Shown piece by piece: positions 11,301 through 17,982 of a stretch of DNA of 32,301 nucleotides (its first letter is position 1; the number at the start of each line of letters is the position of its first letter). A program made the position numbers and the translations under genes. The notes under the pieces were generated by a model. It was given only the letters and a program-made list of their open reading frames with translations. It did no database searches and was not told the origin of the DNA. The stretch is taken from the NCBI RefSeq assembly GCF_033720595.1, contig NZ_JAWWCF010000007.1, positions 1-32,301 of the forward strand, written 5' to 3'. The DNA comes from Lishizhenia sp033720595. GTDB taxonomy: Bacteria > Bacteroidota > Bacteroidia > Flavobacteriales_D > Crocinitomicaceae.

Positions 11301-12692
11301 GGATTCTTGGTAAGAGGTTTAATGAGTGTAAGAACGATTTCAGGATCTTATACCTTGAACGATGGTAGTTTATTACCGGGGTACAACCAAGAAACAAGAA
11401 TATTAGGTTTCTCTGAAAATTATTCAGCGCCAATGGCCGGTTTCTTAGTGGGTAAACAACAAAGAGATATCTGGGGTCGTAGCAATGGCTTTTTACTGGC
11501 ACCTACGGCAGAAGCCAATGGTTGGTTGGTAAATAATCCAATGTTGAATTCTCCGCATACGATAACACATTCGCAAACCATTACAGGTAGAATGAGTTTA
11601 GAGCCGTTGAAAGACGTGAAGATAGATTTAACCATGAACAGAAGTTTTACGGAAAACCAATCGGAATTCTACAGAGCAGATTCTTCAGGTGTGTTCTCTC
11701 CTCAAGGTAGGTTTACAAGCAATACATTGACGTATTCTACGATTTCTATCGGAACGGCATTTAATGATTTGTATGACGAGAAATACTCTTACACTTTCGA
11801 TAAAATGAGAGAGGATAGATTGTTAGTCTCGCAACTGCTAGGAGAGGGGAATCCAAATTCATCAGTAGATTCTGCAGGTTACTATGATGGTTACTTTGGC
11901 GGACAGCAAGATGTTGTTATTGGAGCCTTCTTAACGGCATATTCAGGAAGAAGTATCAACGATAAAAATGTTAACCCTATCCGTAATATTCCATTACCAA
12001 ATTGGAATGTTACCTATAATGGACTGTCGAAATACAAGTTCATGAAAAAACATGTGCGTAACTTCACAATTCGTCATGGATATTCTTCAACGGTTGCCGT
12101 AACAGGAATGCAAACGAACTTGAATGCTGATATCGTAAACGGATCTCCAACATCACGAGATTTAAAGAATAACTTCATTTCTGCGAAGCAAATTCAGAAC
12201 GTAAGTTTGATGGAAAGTTTCTCTCCATTAATTGGATTTGATGCTACCTGGAAAATTGGTAAAAACGGATTGTTAACGCGATTTGAAATCAACAAAGATA
12301 GATCAGCTTCACTTTCATTGGCGAATAATCAAATTACTGAGACTTTAGGAAATGAAATCATTATTGGTTCAGGGTACAAGTTTAGCGATGTTCAATTGCC
12401 ATTGAAGTTTGGTGGTAAGCGTGTGCAATCTTCAGATGTGAATGTGAGGTTTGACTTCTCAATCAGAGATAACTTTACAGTAATTAGAAACATCGTATTG
12501 GATGAGACGCAAGCAACGGCCGGACAAAAAGTAGTGAAGATTTCTGCTTCTGCAGATTACCAATTCGGACAAAACGTAACGGTATCTTACTACTACGATC
12601 AAACGATTACAGATCCAAGAGTTGCTACTTCTTACCCAACAGGTAACATGAGTACAGGATTAAGATTAAGATTTAACTTAGGTGGATTATAA
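5385..12692 (+). CDS. sprA: SprA, type IX secretion system outer-membrane translocon protein
   Basis: A 2435-residue protein matching the size of SprA/Sov, a giant outer-membrane barrel through which type IX cargo leaves the cell and which is needed for gliding in flavobacteria. A signal peptide covers residues 1-28, with a hydrophobic stretch ending in SRAQ. Translation starts at GTG, the only start giving a proper signal peptide. Mature-protein features include the acidic N-terminal region with LEEYIEYERQ, long stretches of alternating beta-strand, a highly charged stretch near residues 1930-1970 (KKWEKEQEREKRKEERIEE), and a C-terminal strand ending RLRFNLGGL, consistent with barrel insertion. 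The reading frame is uninterrupted. Its 3' end overlaps the following acetyltransferase gene by 11 bases. No other type IX core gene is seen in the window. Confidence 0.95.
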   Translation: MRNRFTFLKFALIGIVIVLFGSHASRAQTHPDSIELQYEIENPIDPTQNNPQSFDLGDPSNVELIIEYDPVTGKYVFREKMGDLDYRNPSMMTLEEYIEYERQKEMRDYWKEKVENQNQQGQPLEIPIKIESPGFANVFGSDEINIRPQGAVELSFGVAASRYDNPVLLERQRTLVRFDFQQRIQLNLVGQIGDRMKLGASYNTEAQFQFDNVTKLEYTGDEDQIIQKLEAGNVSMPLNTSLIQGSQTLFGVKTRMKFGRLTVDAIAASSKGQKQTINIEGGAQIKKFELKADNYEANRHYFLNYYHRNHYDEALATVPVINSIVNITRIEVWVTNRQNTVDNTRNILAFTDLGEGQQENWEGAPGYGNTQNQALPDNEANALYEWASGNAAIRSFNNAVVTLSNQVTAPGPFNQAMEYEKVENARKLTTNEFTYNAQLGYISVNIPLNSDEVLAVAYEYTYGDRVYQVGEFSTDGVEGQDALILKLLKPTITNPRNKLWDLMMKNVYSIGAYQVSQDGFKLNVFYNNPETSLPINFLPQIDDRQLVDVIGMDRLNQNNRAQQDGVFDFVPINFTNNMAVNGGTINTRNGRIYFSTIEPFGKTIRKEMEDEGIAQVVIDNVVFEELYDSTQIAAEQIPSKNRFLFKGEYKSSVSSDIPLNALNVPEGAVTVTAGGIRLVEGQDFTVDYNLGRVKILNTGVLESNTPIQIDIESQSVFGFQSKTLMGGHANYMFDPDFNLGATWMMMTEKPITQKVDYGDEPFRNNVIGVDLALRREVPLLTKLVDLLPVISTKAKSTINVTAEAAHLIPGTPRAVTRQGISYVDDFEGSQSTIDLKSNYTTWKLASIPQGQNALFPEASLKDNLAAGYGRAHMAWYAIEPLYYRSDNQTPDHIVQNPELIENDLTCVVSQGQLFPNLNLPIGSIPNLTVMNLAYYPKERGMYNYDTTNTVDQNGDFTNPEERWAGIMRALTTTNFEQTNIEYIQFWMMDPFCKDQEDFDPNTPHSGGDLYFNLGNISEDILPDSRKGYESGLPTPDAVNTNNIDTTNWSRLSSSQVIVNAFDPNTAYREFQDLGLDGWNDDQEKSAYASYVNWINSSNLPAAVKTELLSDISNDNYNFHRDDAYDAQQLDILDRYKNFNKHEGNSPTPEMYAAQNADGYPTLYSITPDIEDINADNNLGESEAYFQYKVSLRQNDMQVGKNYIINERSYQDGNRTRKWYQFRIPVKNPDDVINGITDFRSIRFMRMFMTNFNERTILRFAKLEFIRGEWRRYTEDLKAPGDGVQVDPNATNFNIGAVNIEQHDQRLPIPYVTPPGISREIDPSQTYQRQLNEQALTLEVCELEDGDARAAYRNVEFDVRNYEKLKMFVHAEGDQFQAPLNDDDLTVFIRMGTDFDENYYEYEIPLKVTAFNQSASPLQVWPEENNIEIVFEDLLQAKKERNNLADVPGSSISKTVEYVVPDPNDATKLIKVKGNPNLQGMRTLMIGVRNPRQNADHPWNDDGFAKCAEIWVNELRLSDFNSSGGSAALAQVQMQLADFANVNVAGTYSGTNWGAIDASVSERQRNTQYSFDFSTNAQLGQFLGKKARISVPFYYSYSLGVVTPEFDPFNPDIKLSEYSVNERKERARKGQDYSLTKSFNFTNVRKERKPGKDVHLWDIENFSLSYAQSEQLLRDFNTEYDRTNIYRGGLNYTYSGTPLLIEPLKNVSFLNKSDWLRIIRDAHFYLGPKSIGFQNDLMRSYNERKIRNNLGTTFEFQPIYLKNFTWQRRYNMRYDITKNLKFNITANNNSIFDEPEGQVDRQEAPGLYQQFRDSIRSQMNTLGKTMRYNHDFDFTYKLPLDQIPVLDFMNTNVRYTGGYEWQRSLLGQEDFGNTIQNSRNINITTQMNLNTLYNKVELFKKVNSGGSSARSPRRSIRGGVGPKRPSQLKVADTANMTPRELKKWEKEQEREKRKEERIEENQEKFNQDFHPVTGFLVRGLMSVRTISGSYTLNDGSLLPGYNQETRILGFSENYSAPMAGFLVGKQQRDIWGRSNGFLLAPTAEANGWLVNNPMLNSPHTITHSQTITGRMSLEPLKDVKIDLTMNRSFTENQSEFYRADSSGVFSPQGRFTSNTLTYSTISIGTAFNDLYDEKYSYTFDKMREDRLLVSQLLGEGNPNSSVDSAGYYDGYFGGQQDVVIGAFLTAYSGRSINDKNVNPIRNIPLPNWNVTYNGLSKYKFMKKHVRNFTIRHGYSSTVAVTGMQTNLNADIVNGSPTSRDLKNNFISAKQIQNVSLMESFSPLIGFDATWKIGKNGLLTRFEINKDRSASLSLANNQITETLGNEIIIGSGYKFSDVQLPLKFGGKRVQSSDVNVRFDFSIRDNFTVIRNIVLDETQATAGQKVVKISASADYQFGQNVTVSYYYDQTITDPRVATSYPTGNMSTGLRLRFNLGGL

Positions 12693-13134
12693 TATTAGAA
12701 GAGCACAACCAGGTGATGAGACAGGAATTCATCGCCTGATTGTTGAATTAGCAGTATACGAGAACGAACCAGATGCCGTTTTCAATACTCCAGAACAATT
12801 AGCCATAGACATTTTTGAGCGCAAAGTGTGTGAATCATTTGTGGTAGAATATCAAGGAGATATTATTGCCTACGCTATTTTCTACACCAATTATTCTACT
12901 TGGAATGGCGCATGTATTTACCTCGAAGATATTTGTATTACAGAAGAGCACCGAAGAAAAGGAATTGGTGTACAACTCTTCCAAAAGGTGGTAGATGTTG
13001 CCAAAGAGCGCAAAGTACGTCGCATGGATTGGCAAGTGCTAGACTGGAATACACCCGCAATTAAATTCTACGAAAAAATTGGCGCAACTATCGATAAAGA
13101 ATGGTACAACGGACGCCTATTTTTTAACCAATAA
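12682..13134 (+). CDS. GNAT family N-acetyltransferase (diamine/thialysine acetyltransferase-like)
   Basis: A 150-residue acetyl-CoA-dependent acetyltransferase. The acetyl-CoA loop is visible as EEHRRKGIGVQLFQKVV, and the C-terminal GNAT helix-strand as WNTPAIKFYEKIGA. The N-terminus (IRRAQPGDETGIHRLIVELAVYE) and the LEDICI strand resemble the spermidine/spermine and thialysine acetyltransferase branch, so a small polyamine-like amine is a possible substrate, but this is only inferred. Start choice: GTG at 12682, inside the last codons of sprA, gives an 11-base overlap and the natural N-terminus DYNIRRAQPG. This suggests translational coupling to sprA. Confidence 0.88.
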   Translation: MDYNIRRAQPGDETGIHRLIVELAVYENEPDAVFNTPEQLAIDIFERKVCESFVVEYQGDIIAYAIFYTNYSTWNGACIYLEDICITEEHRRKGIGVQLFQKVVDVAKERKVRRMDWQVLDWNTPAIKFYEKIGATIDKEWYNGRLFFNQ

Positions 13135-13168
13135 ATAACACACTTTAATTTTCCTTAATCCTATCTTG

Positions 13169-13192
13169 TAGAACGAACAAGACGCCGTTCTA
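13169..13192. repeat. Perfect 7-bp inverted repeat in the GNAT / TIGR01777 spacer
   Basis: TAGAACG (13169-13175) and CGTTCTA (13186-13192) are separated by 10 bases. The repeat overlaps the end of a promoter-like TATCTTGT (13162-13169, partial match to TAnnTTTG) and is followed by ATCGTTTT. It could be a weak terminator for the sprA-GNAT unit or an operator for the downstream gene. The sequence does not decide between these. Confidence 0.4.
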
Positions 13193-13207
13193 ATCGTTTT
13201 AAAGAAT

Positions 13208-14104
13208 ATGGGAAAAAAGATAGTTATTGCTGGTGGGAGTGGTTTGGTAGGTCAAGCTCTTCAAGATTATTTAAGAAAAGAAGGGCATCAAGTTTATGTC
13301 CTTTCGCGTAAGGAGAAATCAGACCCCAATTACTATTATTGGAACCCATCCCTGAAAAAAATAGACGCTAATGCTATTGAAGGTACGCAGGTACTAATTA
13401 ACCTATCGGGTCAAGGTATTGCCGATAGCCGATGGACAGAAGCGCGTAAAAAAGAATTGTTATCATCTCGGGTTGTACCTACACAATTTCTCTTTAGTGT
13501 TTTTCAGCACAGTAATACCTTAGAACAGTACATCTCTGCATCTGGAATTAATTGTTACCCCTTAAATAATTACGATAAGGTATATAAAGAAGAAGATGCT
13601 TACGGCGATGATTTCCTGTCTCACATTGTAAAAGAATGGGAGAAAAGCGCAGATTTGTTTCAATCGATTTGTAAAGTAGCTAAACTCAGGACTTCTGTTG
13701 TTTTAACACCAACTGGAGGAGCGCTAGCAACAATTGCAAAACCAATTAAACTGTATGTGGGTTCACCCTTGGGAAGTGGAAAACAATGGATGCCTTGGAT
13801 TACGATCACCGATTTAACACGTATGTTTGGTCATGTCATCCAGCAAGAGTTGTCGGGTACCTATAATGCCATAGCCAATGCAAATACCAATAAAGATTTT
13901 ACCGAGAAATTGGCAAAAGTCCTACATAAACCCTTGGTTCTACCCAACGTTCCAGGATTCGTATTGAAGCTTGTCCTAGGAGAAATGTCTACAATGGTGT
14001 TAGAAGGAATTCAGGCTTCAAATGAAAAGGTCAAGGCTAAAGGTTTTACCTTTAAATACAAAGAATTACCGCAAGCCCTTGAGCACGTTTTAAAAGGTGC
14101 TTAG
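13208..14104 (+). CDS. TIGR01777 family NAD(P)-binding epimerase-like oxidoreductase
   Basis: A 298-residue member of the extended short-chain dehydrogenase superfamily. The N-terminal nucleotide-binding loop reads VIAGGSGLVGQALQDYL (a GxxGxxG variant). The family segment NLSGQGIADSRWTEARKKELLSSRV is present, and so is the C-terminal DUF1731 region (VPGFVLKLVLGEMSTMVLEGIQ...GFTFKYKELPQALEHVL). The biochemical role of this family is largely unknown. It is probably cytosolic. It is 73 bases downstream of the GNAT gene. The spacer contains an inverted repeat and a promoter-like box, so it may be transcribed separately. The family assignment is firm; the function is open. Confidence 0.93.
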   Translation: MGKKIVIAGGSGLVGQALQDYLRKEGHQVYVLSRKEKSDPNYYYWNPSLKKIDANAIEGTQVLINLSGQGIADSRWTEARKKELLSSRVVPTQFLFSVFQHSNTLEQYISASGINCYPLNNYDKVYKEEDAYGDDFLSHIVKEWEKSADLFQSICKVAKLRTSVVLTPTGGALATIAKPIKLYVGSPLGSGKQWMPWITITDLTRMFGHVIQQELSGTYNAIANANTNKDFTEKLAKVLHKPLVLPNVPGFVLKLVLGEMSTMVLEGIQASNEKVKAKGFTFKYKELPQALEHVLKGA

Positions 14105-14108
14105 GCCG

Positions 14109-14191
14109 CTCCCTCCTCCATGAAATTGAGGAGGTGGGGCTATCCATTATAGTCCCAAAAAGTGCACTTAAGTCGCATTGCACTTCAAGTC
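14109..14191. repeat. Hairpin and paired direct/inverted repeats in convergent spacer
   Basis: In the 168-base gap between the TIGR01777 gene and the convergent barrel gene there is a GC-rich hairpin (CCTCCTC at 14112-14118 with GAGGAGG at 14128-14134, extendable past a bulge). It has no T tract. Next come two near-identical copies, TGCACTTAAGTC (14163-14174) and TGCACTTCAAGTC (14179-14191). These also allow a 7-base-pair stem, AAGTGCA at 14160-14166 with TGCACTT at 14179-14185. No gene is seen here. The remainder up to 14272 shows nothing I can name. Confidence 0.4.
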
Positions 14192-14272
14192 TACTTCCTT
14201 TGGTCGTAGTCTTTTAGCACATGCTTACTAAAGTACACTTCTCGGGCGCTGCCATTGCTATCCCTAGCGGTT

Positions 14273-15058
14273 TTACAAAGCGAGTTTAATTCCGAATTGT
14301 AAGGAAGTTCTTTGTGGTGTACCAGGGAATCCTCCTAAACTCATGTTTACCTCGAGTTTCTCGGTGAATTTATAGCCTGCACCCATGTAAAAACCTCTGC
14401 GTGCGTCGTATCCTGCGGTTAGTGAGTATTTGTTGTTAAACAAGAGATTTGCTTCCAAAGAGCTCGAATAATTCGATAACACTAAGTTCGTAGTAAGTTT
14501 GAATTGGTCTCTGTCAATGATGGTTTGTTGATACAAGAGGTTGATGAGCTGATGTCGGTCCGTACCGTATTCTTCAAACCTCAAACCATATTCAGCACCT
14601 ACTTTAAAACGCTTGCCTGCATAGAGAGCGCCAAAACGCGTGGTATGTAAGCTTCTCGTAGAGGAATTATAGTTGTTTAGGTTCGAAATGTATGAATAAG
14701 AGGTGCTGGCTTTGCCATAACCCACACCGAAATTTAAACTGTGACCGTTATTGAGTTTGGCCTGGTAGCTTAAACCAATTTCCTTACGATGATGGGCATA
14801 AAAGAAGTTCTCAGAATTTTCAAATTGACCAGAAAGACTAAAATTACTTTTTCCCAAACGGGTTTCAAAGAGTAGGGAACTGTTGCTACCGTATTTTGAA
14901 TTGAGAACAGCACTGTAGTTAATTTGACCACCATCTAAACCGGCGTGTGCTACATTAAATGAACTTAGCCTGTTGTGTGCCATGGAATTGTTCATGTTCT
15001 GGGCATGTGCACCAAACCCGAAAAATAAAAAGGCTACTAGGAATTTTAAAGATTGCAT
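14273..15058 (-). CDS. Outer-membrane beta-barrel protein of unknown function
   Basis: A 261-residue exported protein. Residues 1-20 are a signal peptide ending in AHAQ. The rest is built of amphipathic beta-strands separated by short Asn/Ser-rich turns, and it ends in a barrel-type last strand (TSLQFGIKLAL). The early segment SSFNVAHAGL loosely recalls the NPA-x-AG motif of PorP/SprF type IX proteins, but the protein is shorter than these and the resemblance is weak. It lacks the motifs that define the barrel family of the 18-31 kb array, so I treat it as unrelated. It lies 64 bases downstream of the ThiE/TenI-like gene on the same strand and may be co-transcribed, though no functional link to thiamine is evident. 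Confidence 0.72.
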   Translation of the reverse strand: MQSLKFLVAFLFFGFGAHAQNMNNSMAHNRLSSFNVAHAGLDGGQINYSAVLNSKYGSNSSLLFETRLGKSNFSLSGQFENSENFFYAHHRKEIGLSYQAKLNNGHSLNFGVGYGKASTSYSYISNLNNYNSSTRSLHTTRFGALYAGKRFKVGAEYGLRFEEYGTDRHQLINLLYQQTIIDRDQFKLTTNLVLSNYSSSLEANLLFNNKYSLTAGYDARRGFYMGAGYKFTEKLEVNMSLGGFPGTPQRTSLQFGIKLAL

Positions 15059-15122
15059 AATTTATGTTTTCCATAAGACCCTTATGCTACCCTTTAGTTA
15101 CTGCGGTTTTTGTGAAGAAAAG

Positions 15123-15683
15123 TTAAAGTGTATTTTGGAGCTGTTTAAAGCTTTGTAAAGGATGTGCTGACTGCCAAATACAACCCAAAACAGCAAAATG
15201 ATGAAAGCCAAACTCTTTTGCATTGCTCAGGTTTTCAGGATGAATTCCTCCCAAAGCGATTATTCTCTGACGCAAATTCGTGTCTAAATGTTGGATAGAT
15301 AAGTTCTCTTTACGCTTGTATCCGTCTTTAGAAATTGATGGAAAAACCGGACTTAAATACACCTCCTCAAAACTTTTTAGCTTTTCCAAAGCTTCTTCAA
15401 CGCTGTGTGCTCCCGTTGTTTTGGCTTTAAAATGTTCATTGGGTAGATCTTGATTTCTAAGGTGCAAATGAATTGTTGGAAATTCCTCTTTTAAGTCGTG
15501 ATATTGATGGATATAAACCCTGTGAAGGTGTTCTGTAGGGATTGCGTTCAAATAGGCTTTATAGTCGTTCTTTGTAGCCCCTGGTTTACGCAGGTGCAAA
15601 CGTTCCAACCCTGCCTCAAATAGAGCACATACAATCTCCATTTCTTGGGGATGATCTTGTTCTGGAGTGAAGAGGACGAGCAT
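15123..15683 (-). CDS. Thiamine phosphate synthase / TenI superfamily protein
   Basis: A 186-residue TIM-barrel protein of the ThiE/TenI superfamily, slightly shorter than typical ThiE. Recognisable family segments are ERLHLRKPG (the QLRxK position), NQDLP (the conserved Asp region), TTGAHSVEEA, LSPVFPSISK, and ALGGIHPENL followed by FAVLGCIW. ThiE joins the pyrimidine and thiazole halves to give thiamine phosphate, whereas TenI aromatises the thiazole. Several ThiE residues are altered here, such as the usual HxGQxD, which reads HLRNQD, and the QLRxK position, so a TenI-like role is equally possible. It lies downstream of thiC across a strong terminator, so expression needs readthrough or a promoter in the short gap. 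Confidence 0.82.
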   Translation of the reverse strand: MLVLFTPEQDHPQEMEIVCALFEAGLERLHLRKPGATKNDYKAYLNAIPTEHLHRVYIHQYHDLKEEFPTIHLHLRNQDLPNEHFKAKTTGAHSVEEALEKLKSFEEVYLSPVFPSISKDGYKRKENLSIQHLDTNLRQRIIALGGIHPENLSNAKEFGFHHFAVLGCIWQSAHPLQSFKQLQNTL

Positions 15684-15703
15684 AGTATAAAAATAGAAAG
15701 TAA

Positions 15704-15737
15704 ATCAAAAAACGCCGCATAAAGCTATGCGGCGTTT
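15704..15737 (-). terminator. Intrinsic terminator between thiC and the ThiE/TenI gene
   Basis: Read on the minus strand, an 11-base-pair stem (AAACGCCGCAT with ATGCGGCGTTT, 15710-15720 and 15727-15737) with a six-base loop is followed by TTTTTTGATTT. It lies 22 bases after the thiC stop and 26 bases before the start of the next gene. The plus-strand reading has only a weak T tract, so the terminator acts on thiSC transcription. Confidence 0.85.
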
Positions 15738-15759
15738 GATATTTTCTTAAAGTATTAGC

Positions 15760-17646
15760 TTACACTAATTTTTCTGGTTCTAAGTACAAGTCACCACCTT
15801 TTTCGTGGAATTGTTTTGACTTTTCTTCCATACCTTTCTGTAAAGCTTCATCTTCTGAAATTCCGTTTTCCTTTGCGTAATCTCTTACATCTTGAGAAAT
15901 CTTCATAGAACAGAAGTTGGGTCCACACATAGAGCAGAAGTGCGCCACCTTAGCATTGTCAGAAGGCAATGTTTCATCGTGGTATTCTCTTGCTGTGTCT
16001 GGATCTAAAGATAAGTTGAACTGATCTTCCCATCTAAATTCGAAACGCGCTTTAGAAAGTGCATTATCTCTGTGCTGTGCTCCTGGGTGACCTTTCGCTA
16101 AATCTGCAGCGTGTGCCGCTAATTTGTAAGTAATCACACCGTCTTTCACATCTTTCTTGTTCGGTAAACCTAAGTGCTCTTTTGGCGTTACGTAACACAA
16201 CATCGCACATCCAAACCAACCAATCATTGCTGCACCAATACCTGAAGTAATGTGGTCGTAACCTGGAGCAATGTCAGTAGTTAGTGGCCCTAATGTGTAG
16301 AAAGGAGCTTCATGACACTCTTTCAATTGCTTGTCCATGTTTTCTTTAATCATGTGCATTGGCACGTGACCAGGACCTTCAATCATAGTCTGAACGTCGT
16401 GTTTCCAAGCAATTTTTGTCAATTCACCCAATGTTTCTAACTCACCAAACTGAGCAGCATCATTTGCATCAGCTATAGAACCTGGACGTAATCCATCTCC
16501 TAAAGAGAAAGCAACGTCATAGGCCTTCATAATTTCACAAATCTCTTCGAAGTGTGTGTACAAGAAGTTTTCTTTGTGGTGAGCTAAACACCATTTCGCC
16601 ATGATAGAACCACCTCTAGAAACGATACCTGTAACACGGTTTGCCGTCATAGGAACGTAACGTAAAAGTACACCTGCGTGAATCGTAAAGTAATCTACCC
16701 CTTGTTCCGCTTGTTCAATCAAAGTGTCTCTAAAGATCTCCCACGTTAAATCTTCTGCTTTACCATTTACTTTTTCCAAAGCTTGGTAAATTGGAACGGT
16801 TCCGATTGGAACTGGAGAGTTTCTTAAAATCCATTCTCTTGTTTCGTGGATGTTCTTTCCTGTAGAAAGGTCCATGATGTTATCAGCACCCCATCTACAT
16901 GCCCAAACTGCTTTTTCTACTTCTTCTTCAATGGTAGAAGAAACTGCAGAGTTACCAATGTTGGCATTGATTTTCACCAAGAAGTTTCTACCAATGATCA
17001 TTGGCTCACTCTCAGGGTGGTTAATGTTGTTTGGAATAATAGCTCTACCTGCAGCGATCTCATCACGTACAAATTCTGGAGTAATTTTTCCTTGTGGAGT
17101 ATTCGCTCCGAAACTATTTCCTGGGTGTTGTTTTGCTATTTCTGTTGCTTCATCAATACGTTGGTTCTCACGAATGGCAATGTATTCCATTTCTGGTGTG
17201 ATGATACCTTGTTTGGCATAGTGCAACTGTGTAACATTTTTACCTGCTTTTGCACGTAACGGTTTTTTCAAATGCTCAAAACGCAAGTGGTCTAATGAAG
17301 GGTCGTTCAAACGCTCTTTTCCGTAGTCAGAAGAAATTTCTGATAACTCTTCAACGTCACCTCTCTTTAAAATCCATTCTTGGCGTAAACGCGGTAAACC
17401 TTTTTTAATATCGATTTCTACATTAGGATCAGTGTAAGGTCCTGATGTATCGTAAACTGTAACTGCTTCGTTACTTTCTTTCTTAAATTCTCCGTCAGCA
17501 AACATAGGTTTAGAGTCTGTTAACTCTATCTCACGCATCGCAACTTTGATGTCGTGAATTTCACCTTTTACGTATATCTTTTTTGATGCTGGGAAAGGAT
17601 CTCTAGAAATCTTTTCATCAGTAGTAGGTACTGCTTCTCTCTTCAT
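15760..17646 (-). CDS. thiC: Phosphomethylpyrimidine synthase ThiC
   Basis: A 628-residue radical-SAM enzyme that rearranges aminoimidazole ribotide into hydroxymethylpyrimidine phosphate, the pyrimidine half of thiamine. The family-specific C-terminal iron-sulfur motif CxxCxxxxC is visible as FCSMCGPNFCSMK (about residues 572-584). Other landmarks are DLSTGKNIHETREWI, GTVPIYQALEK, FTIHAGVL, SRGGSIMAKWCL, FSLGDGLRPGS, EGPGHVPMHMI and DIAPGYDHITSGIGAA. The length is normal for the longer ThiC form, with an N-terminal domain (PFPASKKIYVKG at the beginning). It is the second gene after the TPP riboswitch, 29 bases after thiS, and is followed by a strong terminator. Confidence 0.98.
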   Translation of the reverse strand: MKREAVPTTDEKISRDPFPASKKIYVKGEIHDIKVAMREIELTDSKPMFADGEFKKESNEAVTVYDTSGPYTDPNVEIDIKKGLPRLRQEWILKRGDVEELSEISSDYGKERLNDPSLDHLRFEHLKKPLRAKAGKNVTQLHYAKQGIITPEMEYIAIRENQRIDEATEIAKQHPGNSFGANTPQGKITPEFVRDEIAAGRAIIPNNINHPESEPMIIGRNFLVKINANIGNSAVSSTIEEEVEKAVWACRWGADNIMDLSTGKNIHETREWILRNSPVPIGTVPIYQALEKVNGKAEDLTWEIFRDTLIEQAEQGVDYFTIHAGVLLRYVPMTANRVTGIVSRGGSIMAKWCLAHHKENFLYTHFEEICEIMKAYDVAFSLGDGLRPGSIADANDAAQFGELETLGELTKIAWKHDVQTMIEGPGHVPMHMIKENMDKQLKECHEAPFYTLGPLTTDIAPGYDHITSGIGAAMIGWFGCAMLCYVTPKEHLGLPNKKDVKDGVITYKLAAHAADLAKGHPGAQHRDNALSKARFEFRWEDQFNLSLDPDTAREYHDETLPSDNAKVAHFCSMCGPNFCSMKISQDVRDYAKENGISEDEALQKGMEEKSKQFHEKGGDLYLEPEKLV

Positions 17647-17675
17647 ATTTCCTATGCTTTATTGTTTATTTTATG

Positions 17676-17876
17676 CTAACCACCCGCCGTCGCAGTGATT
17701 ACCATAATACTATCTTGTTCATTAATATTTTGGGTCGCCCAATTTGATTTAGCAACAATAGAACTGTTTAATGCCACGGCAATTCCCGTTTTATTATCCA
17801 TGTTTCTTTCGGCTAAAAAATCTTGAATGTTTTGAGCCTTTGTTTCTATTTCAGCATTGTTGAATTTTACCTTCAT
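17676..17876 (-). CDS. thiS: Sulfur carrier protein ThiS
   Basis: A 66-residue ubiquitin-like protein that carries sulfur as a C-terminal thiocarboxylate for making the thiazole half of thiamine. The required C-terminal Gly-Gly is present (VITATAGG), and the beta-grasp pattern is visible (MKVKFNNAEI, GIAVALNSSIV). The adenylating and thiazole-forming partners ThiF, ThiG and ThiH are not in this window and must lie elsewhere if the pathway is complete. It is the first gene of the riboswitch-controlled unit. A short AT-rich hairpin (TAAAC at 17881-17885 with GTTTA at 17892-17896) sits where the ribosome-binding region would be. Confidence 0.95.
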   Translation of the reverse strand: MKVKFNNAEIETKAQNIQDFLAERNMDNKTGIAVALNSSIVAKSNWATQNINEQDSIMVITATAGG

Positions 17877-17904
17877 GGCGTAAACTTCTACGTTTAAAAT
17901 AAAG

Positions 17905-17923
17905 TTTGCTTAAGATAAGCAAA
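17905..17923 (-). terminator. Candidate riboswitch expression-platform hairpin upstream of thiS
   Basis: On the minus strand TTTGCTTA-TCT-TAAGCAAA forms a perfect 8-base-pair stem followed by CTTTATTTT. It lies between the TPP aptamer and thiS, about 29 bases before the start codon. It could be the ligand-dependent terminator, but its low GC content and interrupted U tract make this uncertain; translational control is the alternative. Confidence 0.4.
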
Positions 17924-17948
17924 ACAAATTAAAATCAGCTTGTACAGA

Positions 17949-17980
17949 AAAAGAGGGGATGCCCAAAAGAGGAGATGTCC
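17949..17980. repeat. 16-bp tandem duplication after the TPP aptamer
   Basis: Two adjacent 16-base units (17949-17964 AAAAGAGGGGATGCCC and 17965-17980 AAAAGAGGAGATGTCC) match at 14 of 16 positions. They lie immediately downstream of the aptamer on the minus strand, within the expression platform. Confidence 0.75.
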
Positions 17981-17982
17981 AT

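Noticed and set aside
11103..11635. Several minus-strand open frames within sprA
   Set aside because: They are short and mutually overlapping, with composition that reflects the complement of the sprA coding sequence.
14109..14138. GC-rich hairpin as a terminator of the TIGR01777 gene
   Set aside because: There is no T tract after the stem on either strand, so it is listed only as a repeat.
14273..15058. Barrel at 14-15 kb as a seventh array member
   Set aside because: It lacks the PLGxY and [RK]xI(S/G)xxFxxDxG motifs and has no lipoprotein partner.
16846..17259. Plus-strand open frames of 123-137 codons inside thiC
   Set aside because: They lie entirely antisense to a highly conserved enzyme, have no family resemblance, and two frames overlap each other. 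They are reading-frame shadows.
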